NCBI GenBank assembly: GCA_049840835.1
Contig: JASGJG010000016.1
Span: 186,001 to 250,000, forward strand
Origin: JANLTX01 sp049840835
GTDB lineage: Bacteria > Armatimonadota > Armatimonadia > Armatimonadales > Armatimonadaceae
Reading direction: 5' to 3'
Length of the DNA: 64,000 nt
Part shown: in pieces, positions 51,853 through 60,163 of the stretch
Numbering within the stretch: position 1 is the first letter of the stretch
How the letters are laid out: each line of letters opens with the position of its first letter
Notes under the pieces: model-generated
The model's database searches: none
Seen by the model: the letters and a program-made list of their open reading frames with translations, nothing else
What the model was told of the DNA's origin: nothing
Program-made: the position numbers and the translations under genes

Positions 51853-53140
51853 CCGGTTTCTTCCCTGCATCCAGCAGAATCGCCACGAGCATATCGCTCA
51901 TCACGTTTACTCCACTGCGCACGCGCGCGATAATCCAGTCCACGGGCACCAGCAACGGCAGAGCCAGCGCGACGGTCTCTGGTGGCAACCCTGCCGTGCC
52001 CAGCACCAGAGGCAACACGATGAGGCCAGCCTCCGGGATTCCCGCGATACCCGCCCCCGCCATGATAGAGGCCAGCACCACTCGTATCTGCCCGAAGGGA
52101 CCGAGCTGGTCAAAGATTCCCAGCGCCTGCGTGAGAAACAGCGCCGCCATGGCCTCATAGAGCGTAATGCCATCGTTGTTCAGGTTTGTGCCCACACAGG
52201 CGGCTATGCGAGCGCTGGCGGGCGAGACCCCCATACGGTCCAGGCACTTCAGGGTTATAGGCACCGTCGCCAGGCTGGAGTTCGTGGAAAGCCCGGTGAG
52301 AATGGCATCCGCCCCCTTGCCCAGATACTCCTTCGGGGTCTTCTTGCCTACCAGATAGGCCACCAGCGGATAGTAGATCAGGCTGTGAATAGCCAGACCA
52401 GTAAGCGCCACAGCCAGGAAGATCCAGAGATGCTTGAAGACCTCACTGCCGCTCGCCCCGACTACCTTGGCCACGATGCCAAATACCGCGTAGGGTATGG
52501 CGCGCACGACCCACTCCAACATGGTGAGCAGGATTTTATACACGGCATCGATGAAATCCGTGACCGCCCGAATCGTAGGGCGCTTTCCTTCTTCGGCCTC
52601 CGCTTCCGCCTCCTGCTCGGTCTGCACCTTGCGTAGCGCCGCCCCGATGAGTAATGCCAGCAGCACCACGGAGATCAGATTGTTGTACACGAAGGGACGC
52701 ACTAACGAACTGGGTACGTAGTAGCTAACATTGGGCAGCAACTCCAGAGTAGCACCGGGGGCCTCCGGGTCGTCTACCTTCTTAACCTCAGGCCCCTTTG
52801 CCTCGGTTGCGGAAAGCATGGTCTGGATCTTTCCCTGCCAGGCTTTCCCCGGCTGAAAACCATTCAGAATGGTGAGGCCGATAAGCATGGCCACACTGAC
52901 ATTGACCAGGCAGATCAGTACGAGCTTGCCAAGCTTCTTACCCTCTATCCGGGTCTTAATAAACGCATCCAGAATCGCGAAGAAGACCAGCGGAACGGCG
53001 AGGGCGCGCAGGGCCTTGATCACCAGCAGTCCTAGATCGCCCAGGTTCTGGGTCAGTGGGGTCTTTCCCATGGTCTCACCGATTAGAATTCCCAGCCCAA
53101 CCCCTATGAGCACCTGTACCGCCAGTGGCACTTTCTTCAT
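51827..53140 (-). CDS. Dicarboxylate/amino acid:cation symporter (DAACS family)
   Basis: 437 aa from the ATG at 53140. Family landmarks: VPLAVQVLIGVGLGILIGE at the start, LGLLVIKALRALAVPLVFFA, the serine-rich re-entrant loop TGLSTNSSLATVPITLKC, then CVGTNLNNDGITLYEAMAAL (the NMDGT-like substrate/Na+ motif is NNDGT-variant NLNNDGIT) and AGIPEAGLIVLPLVLGTAG. A hydrophilic insert of about 40 residues lies between helices 3 and 4. Substrate is probably glutamate, aspartate or a C4-dicarboxylate. A longer frame would extend into the repeat element and is rejected in favour of the leaderless promoter at 53147-53155. Confidence 0.9.
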   Translation of the reverse strand: MKKVPLAVQVLIGVGLGILIGETMGKTPLTQNLGDLGLLVIKALRALAVPLVFFAILDAFIKTRIEGKKLGKLVLICLVNVSVAMLIGLTILNGFQPGKAWQGKIQTMLSATEAKGPEVKKVDDPEAPGATLELLPNVSYYVPSSLVRPFVYNNLISVVLLALLIGAALRKVQTEQEAEAEAEEGKRPTIRAVTDFIDAVYKILLTMLEWVVRAIPYAVFGIVAKVVGASGSEVFKHLWIFLAVALTGLAIHSLIYYPLVAYLVGKKTPKEYLGKGADAILTGLSTNSSLATVPITLKCLDRMGVSPASARIAACVGTNLNNDGITLYEAMAALFLTQALGIFDQLGPFGQIRVVLASIMAGAGIAGIPEAGLIVLPLVLGTAGLPPETVALALPLLVPVDWIIARVRSGVNVMSDMLVAILLDAGKKPDVQESVSP

Positions 53141-53146
53141 GGGCAC

Positions 53147-53155
53147 AGTGTAGCA
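53147..53155 (-). promoter_or_regulatory. Extended -10 promoter (TGCTACACT), leaderless geometry
   Basis: On the minus strand TGC precedes TACACT, which ends 6 nt before the ATG at 53140. No -35 box is evident. The 167-bp repeat element begins about 20 bp upstream. Confidence 0.6.
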
Positions 53156-53174
53156 CAGGCACTGGCCCTGAGAG

Positions 53175-53341
53175 AGTGCCCCCGAATGTCGCTCGTGCCT
53201 CGCTCCTTCGCCCCCGTCCTTTCCGCCATTCGGCGGGACGGGGGAATGACCAGTCCAATCTCTATTCCCCTGCCCCGGCGTAGCCGGATACAGGCGGGGG
53301 CGTAAGCGAAGGGAGCCTGCGACCGAGCACACGGGGGCAGT
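53175..53341. repeat. Repeat element copy A (167 bp, terminal inverted repeats)
   Basis: Begins AGTGCCCCCGAATG and ends CGGGGGCAGT, so the ends are inverted copies. Inside are two near-identical blocks shared with copy B (60871-61039): one with CCGCCATTCGGCGGGAC (a hairpin) after CGCCCCCGTC, one with GGCGTAGCCGGATA followed by AGGCGGGGGCG. The blocks are themselves inverted relative to each other (CGCCCCCG against CGGGGGCG). Non-coding; lies between two divergent genes. Confidence 0.8.
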
Positions 53342-53350
53342 ACTCAGGGC

Positions 53351-54622
53351 ATGCAGGGAAAGGCCTTATGCAACCAAACCCCCATTCCAACTGTCTCTGA
53401 TGGCGTGAACCTGCTGGAATCCATCAAGGTGGCGCTCTCGGCGCTGGCCGCCAATAAACTACGCTCGCTGCTGACCATGCTCGGAGTCATCATCGGGGTG
53501 GGCGCGGTCATCATTATGGTGTCCATTATTCAGGGGGCACGTAAGAAAGCTATCGAGAGCTTCCAGGGCAGCGGCAGCGATATTCTATTCGCGTTCTATG
53601 CCCCAAAAGGGGAGGCGCGGCGCGGTGGGCGCTTCGAGGGGCTTACCCTGGATGATGTAGCCGCTATCGAGCGGCGCGTTCAGATTCTCACGGTTATCTC
53701 CCCGGAGCTGCAGGCAGGTGCACGGGCAGTGCGCGGTAAGAAGAGCTACTCCGGGCAGGCTGTAGGCGGCACGGTGCACTACCCTACTCTAACCGCGGTG
53801 AAACTAGATGCAGGGCGCTTCTTCGATCAGGCAGATTTAGACAGCTACGCCAAGGTCGCCGTTATCGGGGTAAAGGTCAAAGATGCGCTGTTCGGCAAAG
53901 ACGAAAGCCCGCTGGGGCAGACGGTACAGCTTCAGGTCGGCAATATGACTGTGCCAGTGACGGTTATCGGGCTACTCTCCCGCAAGGGCAATGAGGGCTT
54001 CGGCACCAGCGCGGATGAGCGCATCATTCTGCCCATTACGACAGTCCAGCGCCGCCTGACAGGCGGACGCACGGTGGCAGGTATCAATGCGCGCGCCAAG
54101 CCCGGTCTTGCGGAAGAAGCAGCGGATCAGGTATTCGCCGTGCTCAAGCAGCGTTATCCCGACCGCGCCAAGGACTTTATTGTGGACACCCAGGAAGGGC
54201 TGATCAAGCAGCTCGATAAGATTCTGGGCATCTTCCAGGTGGTGCTGGGCGGCGTAGGCGGGCTCTCTCTACTGGTGGGCGGTATCGGCATCATGAACAT
54301 CATGCTGGTGTCAGTAACCGAGCGCACTAAGGAGATCGGTATCCGCAAGGCCATCGGCGCCAAGCGAGCGGATATTTTAGTGCAGTTCATCACGGAGAGC
54401 GTGGTGGTCTCCGGGCTAGGCGGCCTCTTAGGTGTCGCGTTTGGCTGGGGACTATCCACGGCAGTTGGTGCCGCTGCCCCGGACCAGTTCTCCACCTACA
54501 CACCACCCTGGGCCATTTTCCTGGGCTTCGGATTCGCCATGGGTGTGGGTATGTTCTTTGGTATCTATCCCGCTGTTCGTGCCAGTAAACTCGATCCCAT
54601 CCAGGCCCTGCGCTACGAGTAA
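53351..54622 (+). CDS. ABC transporter permease, MacB/FtsX type
   Basis: 423 aa. N-terminal helix after SIKVALSALAANKLRSLLTM (typical LGVIIGVGAVIIMVSIIQGA), a large MacB periplasmic domain (about 60-270), then three helices near the C-terminus starting VLGGVGGLSLLVGGIGIMNI with MLVSVTERTKEIGIRKAIGA, ending in FGIYPAVRASKLDPIQALRY. Such permeases pair with a LolD-like ATPase, which is not adjacent here. Start uncertain: ATG at 53351 sits just outside the repeat element; GTG at 53405 would give the more usual short N-terminus. Confidence 0.9.
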   Translation: MQGKALCNQTPIPTVSDGVNLLESIKVALSALAANKLRSLLTMLGVIIGVGAVIIMVSIIQGARKKAIESFQGSGSDILFAFYAPKGEARRGGRFEGLTLDDVAAIERRVQILTVISPELQAGARAVRGKKSYSGQAVGGTVHYPTLTAVKLDAGRFFDQADLDSYAKVAVIGVKVKDALFGKDESPLGQTVQLQVGNMTVPVTVIGLLSRKGNEGFGTSADERIILPITTVQRRLTGGRTVAGINARAKPGLAEEAADQVFAVLKQRYPDRAKDFIVDTQEGLIKQLDKILGIFQVVLGGVGGLSLLVGGIGIMNIMLVSVTERTKEIGIRKAIGAKRADILVQFITESVVVSGLGGLLGVAFGWGLSTAVGAAAPDQFSTYTPPWAIFLGFGFAMGVGMFFGIYPAVRASKLDPIQALRYE

Positions 54623-54632
54623 CCCCTCTTGC

Positions 54633-55916
54633 CTATTTCGGCGGATTCAGCTTGCTGATGCGTGAGACTATCTCGGGGTAGCGGGCAGCCAGGTCAATCG
54701 TCTCTCCTGGATCTCTCTCTAAATCATACAGTTGCGGTTTTGCAATCGGGACCATGCGCTCGGGAATGCGTTTGCCACCATCAGGAATCGCCGGGTGCGG
54801 ACCTAACCAGCGGAATCGGTGCGGGAGAATCAGCTTCCACTTCCCAGAGCGAATCGCCTGTAGCTCGCCATTGAACACAAAGAACGAGTCCCGCCGGGGA
54901 TTCCTAGCGCGGGTATCCCCTTCTAGCAGAGGCCAGATATTCGCGCCGTCTAAGTTGGGCGGCAGTGATGCCTTCCAGAGTCGGGCGAGTGTGGGCAGCA
55001 AGTCTATGGTCATGGCAGGCTCGGAGATCACGGAGCCGGGGCGAATCCTGCCGGGCCAGCGGGCCACAAACGGCTCCCTAATGCCCCCTTCGTAGCAAGT
55101 CCCCTTGCCCTCTCGGAGTCCACCGCTGCTGCCTGCATGCTGCCCATAAGGCAGCCAGGGGCCGTTATCCGAGGTGAAGATAACCAGCGTGTCTTTGTCC
55201 AGATGTTTCCGCTGAATGGCCGCCAGAACCTCGCCCACGGCCCAGTCCAGCTCCTCCATGACATCGGCGTAGGTTCCCTGCCCGCTCTTGCCCTTGAACT
55301 TTTCGCCCACAGCCAGCGGTACATGGGGCATGGCAGGAGCTAGATAAAAGAAAAACGGGCGACCCGCGTGGTGCTCGATAAAGCTCACGGCTCGCTCGGT
55401 GTAGCGCCGGGTCAGCGTCCCCATCTCGTCGAGGTTCTGGATAATCTGTACTTGTTCTAAACCGTCCATGAGCGGCAACGGTGGATAGGCACTCGGGGTA
55501 TCCGGGTGATACGGCCACATATCATTGGAGTACGGCAGCCCGAGCCACTCGGAGAACCCATGCTGCAGTGGGTTGAACTCCGGCAGGTGCCCCAGGTGCC
55601 ATTTGCCCGCCATACCTGCTGCCAGCCCGGCAGAGCGCGCCACCTGCGCCAGTGTGGTTTCTGTGGCTGGCATACCATTCTTTGCTCCCGGCCCCAGCGC
55701 GCCCTGAATCCCGAAGCGATGCGGATAGCGCCCGGTCAGTAGCGCCGCTCTACTGGCAGAGCACACCGGGCTGGCCACATAGAAATCCGTGAAGCGCACC
55801 CCCTCACGCGCCAGGCGGTCGATATAGGGTGTCTTGCCCCGCTTACCGCCAAAACAATTCGGGTCGCCATAGCCCATGTCATCGGCGAAGATAAGAACGA
55901 CATTTGGCACGCTCAT
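54633..55916 (-). CDS. Formylglycine-dependent sulfatase
   Basis: 427 aa from the ATG at 55916. N-terminal VVLIFADDMGYGDPNCFGG (metal-binding Asp pair), the active-site motif VCSASRAALLTGRYPHRFG, where the Cys of CSASR is the residue converted to formylglycine, GKWHLGH, and VIFTSDNGPW later. No signal peptide in this start. Family hydrolyses sulfate esters of sugars or steroids. A maturase is not nearby. TGTTATCCT ends 7 nt before the ATG. Convergent with the MacB-type permease gene (10-nt gap). Confidence 0.9.
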   Translation of the reverse strand: MSVPNVVLIFADDMGYGDPNCFGGKRGKTPYIDRLAREGVRFTDFYVASPVCSASRAALLTGRYPHRFGIQGALGPGAKNGMPATETTLAQVARSAGLAAGMAGKWHLGHLPEFNPLQHGFSEWLGLPYSNDMWPYHPDTPSAYPPLPLMDGLEQVQIIQNLDEMGTLTRRYTERAVSFIEHHAGRPFFFYLAPAMPHVPLAVGEKFKGKSGQGTYADVMEELDWAVGEVLAAIQRKHLDKDTLVIFTSDNGPWLPYGQHAGSSGGLREGKGTCYEGGIREPFVARWPGRIRPGSVISEPAMTIDLLPTLARLWKASLPPNLDGANIWPLLEGDTRARNPRRDSFFVFNGELQAIRSGKWKLILPHRFRWLGPHPAIPDGGKRIPERMVPIAKPQLYDLERDPGETIDLAARYPEIVSRISKLNPPK

Positions 55917-55923
55917 GGCCGGA

Positions 55924-55932
55924 AGGATAACA
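55924..55932 (-). promoter_or_regulatory. Extended -10 promoter (TGTTATCCT), leaderless geometry
   Basis: On the minus strand TGT precedes TATCCT, which ends 7 nt before the sulfatase ATG at 55916. No Shine-Dalgarno sequence; no clear -35 box. Confidence 0.5.
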
Positions 55933-55961
55933 CAGCGCGAAAACCGAACGCAAGAACTATC

Positions 55962-56462
55962 ATGCGAACGGCACTTACCACCCTCTGCTGCCTGCTGGCG
56001 CTCCCCGCCCTGGCCCAGCGCCCACCGGGTTCCGGAGTGCTTTCGGGATTTTTCTTCACCGGAGTAACGCCTGAAGACAGGCAGATAGCGAAACCCACCC
56101 GGTTTTTCTACGAGCTGCTGGTTGGCGGCAAGACCTGGCGGTATCCTGCGCTGGTCAACATAGATTGCCCCGGTCATAGCTTCCGCTATATCTGTAAAGC
56201 CAGAGGGCTACCCACCAATGTAGTGCTTACGAATATCCGAATCGTGGTTGTAGAGCCGGGGAATAAGACCTCGTTCTGCACTCCCACTAACTTCGATGGC
56301 CGCGCCGCCCTGCTCTCCTCCAGCCGGGCCAGTGTTATGGTAGATGGTAAGAAACTCACGGCCACGAAACCGGGACGCATGCCCGACTCAGAGAAGCCGG
56401 TAACCTGCCCGGTAGGTATGGGTTCCCTGTCCGGGCTGAAGTTCGCATGGTCGGAGCGATAA
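55962..56462 (+). CDS. Hypothetical secreted protein
   Basis: 166 aa with a signal peptide (MRTALTTLCCLLALPALAQ). The mature part is beta-rich with four Cys (NIDCPGHSFRYICKARG, SFCTPTNF, VTCPVG), suggesting disulfides in an extracytoplasmic protein. No family recognised. Its TAA overlaps the ATG of the GNAT gene (TAATG), so both are co-transcribed. Divergent from the sulfatase gene with a 45-nt gap. Confidence 0.65.
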   Translation: MRTALTTLCCLLALPALAQRPPGSGVLSGFFFTGVTPEDRQIAKPTRFFYELLVGGKTWRYPALVNIDCPGHSFRYICKARGLPTNVVLTNIRIVVVEPGNKTSFCTPTNFDGRAALLSSSRASVMVDGKKLTATKPGRMPDSEKPVTCPVGMGSLSGLKFAWSER

Positions 56463-56965
56463 TGCCACTAGAGATTCGCGCGCTACTCCCTACTGATCCA
56501 CCCCTATTCGAATCTGCATTTACGGCGCAGGGCTGGAACAAGCCCGCTTTGCAATATGAACACTATCTGGAGCTACAGGCCAACGGTAGCCGCGATGTTC
56601 TTGTAGCGACGGTAGCCGGCGACTTCGCGGGCTATCTGACCATAGAGTGGGTCGCCGGATATGCCCCTTTCAAAGAGGCTCGTATCCCCGAAATCGTGGA
56701 CTTCAATGTGCTGCTGAAACACCAGCGCCAGGGTATCGGCTCTGCGCTGATGGAGGAAGCCGAGCGTCGTATTTCCGAGCGCAGCCCGGTAGCGGGAATC
56801 GGAGTGGGACTGACACCGGACTATGGCCCGGCGCAGATTCTCTATGTGAAGCGCGGCTACATCCCCGATGGTCGAGGACTAGACTACGACGGCCAGATAC
56901 TGAACTGGGGCGCCCAGACCGTAGTGGATGACAGCTTAGTTCTGCATCTCACCAAGCGCCTGTAA
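56462..56965 (+). CDS. GNAT-family N-acetyltransferase
   Basis: 167 aa. ATG at 56462 overlaps the previous stop (TAATG). GNAT fold: PLEIRALLPTDPPLFESAF (strand 1, helix 1), ATVAGDFAGYLTIEWVAGY (strands 3-4), then EIVDFNVLLKHQRQGIGSAL, which carries the acetyl-CoA pyrophosphate loop QRQGIGSAL (Q/R-x-x-G-x-G/A), and ILYVKRGYIPDGRGLDYDG near the end. Acceptor unknown. Confidence 0.88.
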   Translation: MPLEIRALLPTDPPLFESAFTAQGWNKPALQYEHYLELQANGSRDVLVATVAGDFAGYLTIEWVAGYAPFKEARIPEIVDFNVLLKHQRQGIGSALMEEAERRISERSPVAGIGVGLTPDYGPAQILYVKRGYIPDGRGLDYDGQILNWGAQTVVDDSLVLHLTKRL

Positions 56966-56991
56966 CGCCCCGGCTCACAAATTCTGGCGAT

Positions 56992-57276
56992 CTACGTGCC
57001 GCGAGACTTGGCGGCGAGAACGAACTCGGGGTCCGGCTCTATGGCGGCTTCCAGCGGACCGGTTACCGACACGCCGGTGGTCTGAAGCTCAGCGATGGCG
57101 CGCCCGATCTCCTCATCGTCGCCGGTCAGCTTGACCTCGGCCCAGCCCCCCTCTTCGGAAAGCATGGCGCGGCGAATCGCGACATTGAGGCGAAACGACT
57201 TCCCGATCTTCTGGAGAATCGGCACATCGTACATCGCGTGGGTGAAGATAAGCTGGTAGACACCGCTTGCCGTCAT
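56992..57276 (-). CDS. NIL-domain protein
   Basis: 94 aa, a stand-alone NIL (ferredoxin-like) domain: YQLIFTHAMYDVPILQKIGK, FRLNVAIRRAMLSEEGGWAE and VKLTGDDEEIGRAIAELQTT. NIL domains usually form the regulatory tail of the methionine importer ATPase MetN or accompany ferredoxins; here it is alone, 24 nt downstream of hemQ in the same direction. Possibly a ligand-binding regulator; metF lies 2 kb away but a link is speculative. Confidence 0.8.
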   Translation of the reverse strand: MTASGVYQLIFTHAMYDVPILQKIGKSFRLNVAIRRAMLSEEGGWAEVKLTGDDEEIGRAIAELQTTGVSVTGPLEAAIEPDPEFVLAAKSRGT

Positions 57277-57300
57277 GGTTTGTTTATCAGTCCTCTCGAA

Positions 57301-57999
57301 TTAGCCCAGCAGGTCCAGCGCTTCACGCAGAGACTTGCGGACACAGGTAAAGATGGGAGTATCGCGCAGAGTATAGCTGGATGCCTCGGTATGGCGCAGG
57401 TCCATCACCAGGTCCAGGAAGTCATCGGGGCGATTGCTCTCGAAGGCTACCACCCACTCCTGGTCGTCCAGCCCAAACGAGTAGATCGTATTGAGCTTGA
57501 TGCTCGGATACTCGTGCCCCTTTTGAATGTGCTGCTTCATCATCCGGCCCCGCTCCTCGGGAGGAAGGGCGAACCAGGCGCGCGTTTTCACGAAGGGGTA
57601 GACGAAGAGATACTTGAACTCACCGGGACGTACCCGGCTGCGCTTCTCTTCCTGGCTGGGGTGAATGAACTCATCTTCATACACGCTCATCTTAGACTGG
57701 CCCAGAAATGAGTACGGGGTATCCAGCCAGCGGCCCAGCCCGGTAGAGAGAATCTTGGCGCCCAGCTCCTGAATGGTCTCTAGCTCGTAGGCGATGCGCC
57801 AGAGCAGAAGCTCGCAGTCCCCACGAATTCCCACCAGAGAGAACGGCACGATGATGGCGCGCCCCTGAAAGCTCTCTATAACTTTCGCTAGCTCTTCTTT
57901 TTGCGCGGCACGCTCCTCATCGGGAAGCCGTCGCCAGGCGGGGTCGATCTTATAGAAGCTATAGCTCACGTACTGACGTGGAGCACTTGTATCGGACAT
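57301..57999 (-). CDS. hemQ: HemQ, coproheme decarboxylase (chlorite dismutase-like)
   Basis: 232 aa. Characteristic segments: YVSYSFYKIDPAWRRLPDEE, SLVGIRGDCELLLWRIAYEL, KYLFVYPFVKTRAWFALPPE, the SFGLDDQEWVVAFE loop and the closing LRHTEASSYTLRDTPIFTC. No catalytic distal Arg position was checked, but the overall pattern is the HemQ clade used by Actinobacteria and Firmicutes for the final step of the coproporphyrin-dependent heme pathway. TACAAT ends 8 nt before the ATG. Followed by the NIL gene. Confidence 0.92.
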   Translation of the reverse strand: MSDTSAPRQYVSYSFYKIDPAWRRLPDEERAAQKEELAKVIESFQGRAIIVPFSLVGIRGDCELLLWRIAYELETIQELGAKILSTGLGRWLDTPYSFLGQSKMSVYEDEFIHPSQEEKRSRVRPGEFKYLFVYPFVKTRAWFALPPEERGRMMKQHIQKGHEYPSIKLNTIYSFGLDDQEWVVAFESNRPDDFLDLVMDLRHTEASSYTLRDTPIFTCVRKSLREALDLLG

Positions 58000-58007
58000 C
58001 TCCGCCT

Positions 58008-58013
58008 ATTGTA
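58008..58013 (-). promoter_or_regulatory. -10 box of hemQ
   Basis: TACAAT on the minus strand ends 8 nt before the ATG at 57999; predicted transcription start is within about 2 nt of the start codon. The bases between (AGGCGGAG) resemble a ribosome-binding site but would be at the extreme 5' end or outside the mRNA. Confidence 0.5.
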
Positions 58014-58037
58014 CCGCGCGTGTTGCGGAAAGCCGGG

Positions 58038-59192
58038 TCAGGCTTTTCCCGGCAGAACTCGGCTAAGAAAGCCACGGAATCGGTCCGTTTTCGCTTCGGT
58101 AAAGAGTGATGCGATCCAGGCAATCGCGATTATCGCAACACAGAAAGCGGCCACTAACAGGCAGCTCTGCAGGGTGGCGGGTATCGGCTTTTCGTAGGCG
58201 AATTTGGCTCGCAGCAGGGCCACCATGGGCAGGTGAATCGCGTACAGCGTATAAGAACACCCGGCCAGCCCACGAATAACTTTCGCCATTCCCTCATACT
58301 GAAACGGCTTGTCTTTCTGGAGAATCCAGATCAACAGGGGCACGAACGCCGCTGCGATATAGAGCCTCTCTCGCCCATCGGAGTGTAGTTTCCCTATACC
58401 GACAGCGAGAAGAACGACGGCGAAGACCAAGCCACAGAGCACCCCTACCCAGCTTTTCTGAAACCAGGCTTTGTCTATCGGTTTCATCATGGCGACCAGG
58501 GCGCCAGCCAGCCATGCCAGCAGGCATTCGTCCACTTTGCTGCGAATGAAAAACAGCATCAGCGTGAGCACGACCGCATGGATAATCCGCTTCACCAGCG
58601 CCATTCGGCTGGTGAAAATCAGGAACAGCAGCGGGAAGACCATGTAGTACCAGAACTCATTGGCCAGGCTCCAGAGGGCCGTATTAGACCCGAGCGCAGG
58701 CACCAGTATTGTCTGGCAGAAGAAGAGATTCCCCAGGAAAATCGGCAGTGTGCTATTGGCGTGAATCGTGGCGCTGTCAATCACGGCGCGCCCGGTATCC
58801 GGGTTGCCAACTACTCCATGGGTGACCAGGAACTCGCCGTAGTCTAACAACCAGGTGAGCAAGAGCGCCGGAATCAGCACCACATACAGGCGGGCTCCAC
58901 GAGCGATGAGATAGCTTCGCCAGGACCAACGGTTCTCTTTCGCACTTCGTATGACACTTCCCCCAACCAGGTACCCGGAGAGCACAAAGAAGATCATCAC
59001 GGCTGAGTGCCCATAGCCGGAGAGCATATAGAAAATACGGATAGCCGGGTTAGTAATATGCCCGCTCATGCTCTCCAGGAGCATGACACGGGCATGGCTG
59101 AGCAGAACCGCTACGGCGGAGACGCCCCGGATCAGGTCCAGTAGTATGGACCGAACAGAGCTATGGCTTTTTTCGATAACTGGGGTAGACAC
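58038..59192 (-). CDS. Acyltransferase family 3 membrane protein (OafA-like)
   Basis: 384 aa with about ten membrane segments. N-terminal LLDLIRGVSAVAVLLSHARV has the conserved Asp-Leu-Arg-Gly and the catalytic-type His in helix 1; also MIFFVLSGYLVGGSVIRS and ALWSLANEFWYYMVFPLLFL. The family O-acylates sugars or peptides at the membrane. GTG start at 59192. No acceptor can be inferred; it lies between hemQ and metF. Confidence 0.88.
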   Translation of the reverse strand: MSTPVIEKSHSSVRSILLDLIRGVSAVAVLLSHARVMLLESMSGHITNPAIRIFYMLSGYGHSAVMIFFVLSGYLVGGSVIRSAKENRWSWRSYLIARGARLYVVLIPALLLTWLLDYGEFLVTHGVVGNPDTGRAVIDSATIHANSTLPIFLGNLFFCQTILVPALGSNTALWSLANEFWYYMVFPLLFLIFTSRMALVKRIIHAVVLTLMLFFIRSKVDECLLAWLAGALVAMMKPIDKAWFQKSWVGVLCGLVFAVVLLAVGIGKLHSDGRERLYIAAAFVPLLIWILQKDKPFQYEGMAKVIRGLAGCSYTLYAIHLPMVALLRAKFAYEKPIPATLQSCLLVAAFCVAIIAIAWIASLFTEAKTDRFRGFLSRVLPGKA

Positions 59193-59215
59193 AGATTTGC
59201 TTCACGGCACTTTAC

Positions 59216-60076
59216 TTATTTCTTCTTAAGTGCCGCACAAATCTCCGCTGTGGCACGACTTTTATTCAGGGTGTAAAAATGCAGGCCATCCACCCCACCA
59301 CTGAGCAGGTCTTCACACTGGCTAATCGCGTGGTCGATACCGGTCCGATACACGGCGTCTGCATCTCCCTCAACGTCTTCCAGCTTGAGAAGCAGCTCGT
59401 GAGGAATCTTCGCGCCGCAGCGGGTGACGAACCGCTTTATCTGTGCCACGTTCTCAATCGGAATCAACCCGGCGATAATCGGCACATCGATTCCTGCCCC
59501 GCGCACTAAATCGCGCCAGCGCCAGAAGTCCCCATTATCGAAGAAGAGTTGAGTGATTATGAAACCGCCGCCCGCATCCAGCTTGCGCTTCAGGTTCTCT
59601 AGATCGCGGGTCATGTTCAGGCACTGGGGGTGGCCCTCGGGATAGCCCGCCACACCGACACAGAAATCGTTCTTGCTGCGCACGAACTCGGCCAGCTCAT
59701 TGGCATAGGCGAACCCATTCTTCGGGGCTTTGAAGAGAATGTTGCCGTTCTCCGGGTCGCCACGAAGCGCCAGCACATTGCGGACTCCACCGTCCCAGAG
59801 CGTATCCAGATGAGAGGTCATCTCCGCTTTGGTGTGGTGCACACAGGTCAGATGACTCATGGACCGAATGCCAAGGTCTTTCTGAATGCGCAGGGTCAGG
59901 TCCAACGTCTGCTGCGTTCCGCCACCCGTTCGGGTGATAGAGACAAAGCTGGGGTTCAGCGGGCGCAGAGCGTCGATAGTGCTGAAGAGCGGCTCAATCC
60001 CGGAATCGTCCTTAGGGGGAAAGAATTCGAAGGAGATCGTTGGCTCTCCCTGGCCGAAGAGCGAGTCGATACGCAT
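59216..60076 (-). CDS. metF: Methylenetetrahydrofolate reductase
   Basis: 286 aa, normal for bacterial MetF. N-terminal ISFEFFPPKDDSG, NPSFVSITRTGGGTQQTLDL, SHLTCVHHTKAEMTSHLDTL, NVLALRGDPENG, YPEGHPQCLN, the FAD region GGFIITQLFFDNGDFW, and GLIPIENVAQIKRF. Reduces methylene-THF to methyl-THF for methionine synthesis. TAAAAT ends 5 nt before the ATG at 60076, another leaderless arrangement. Divergent from the mannosyltransferase gene (87-nt gap). Confidence 0.95.
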   Translation of the reverse strand: MRIDSLFGQGEPTISFEFFPPKDDSGIEPLFSTIDALRPLNPSFVSITRTGGGTQQTLDLTLRIQKDLGIRSMSHLTCVHHTKAEMTSHLDTLWDGGVRNVLALRGDPENGNILFKAPKNGFAYANELAEFVRSKNDFCVGVAGYPEGHPQCLNMTRDLENLKRKLDAGGGFIITQLFFDNGDFWRWRDLVRGAGIDVPIIAGLIPIENVAQIKRFVTRCGAKIPHELLLKLEDVEGDADAVYRTGIDHAISQCEDLLSGGVDGLHFYTLNKSRATAEICAALKKK

Positions 60077-60081
60077 AGGCT

Positions 60082-60087
60082 ATTTTA
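60082..60087 (-). promoter_or_regulatory. -10 box of metF, leaderless geometry
   Basis: TAAAAT on the minus strand ends 5 nt before the metF ATG. No -35 box or ribosome-binding site is recognisable. Confidence 0.5.
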
Positions 60088-60148
60088 CCGTGTTGCCTAC
60101 ATCATCGGTGGGAGCGGCGTGCTGCTGTAGCCGATTCGCATCGCACGG

Positions 60149-60154
60149 TATACT
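60149..60154 (+). promoter_or_regulatory. -10 box of mannosyltransferase gene, near-leaderless
   Basis: TATACT ends 9 nt before the GTG at 60164, so the predicted leader is about 3 nt. No clear -35 box. Confidence 0.5.
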
Positions 60155-60163
60155 TTCCTGTCT

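Noticed and set aside
51794..52636. A 280-aa plus-strand frame antisense to the dicarboxylate transporter
   Set aside because: His/Arg/Gln-rich composition, no domain, and entirely opposite a well-supported transporter gene.
53141..53332. N-terminal extension of the dicarboxylate transporter (64 residues) reading through the repeat element
   Set aside because: The extension is composed of repeat sequence with low-complexity basic residues, the transporter core starts normally at 53140, and an extended -10 box is placed 6 nt before that ATG.
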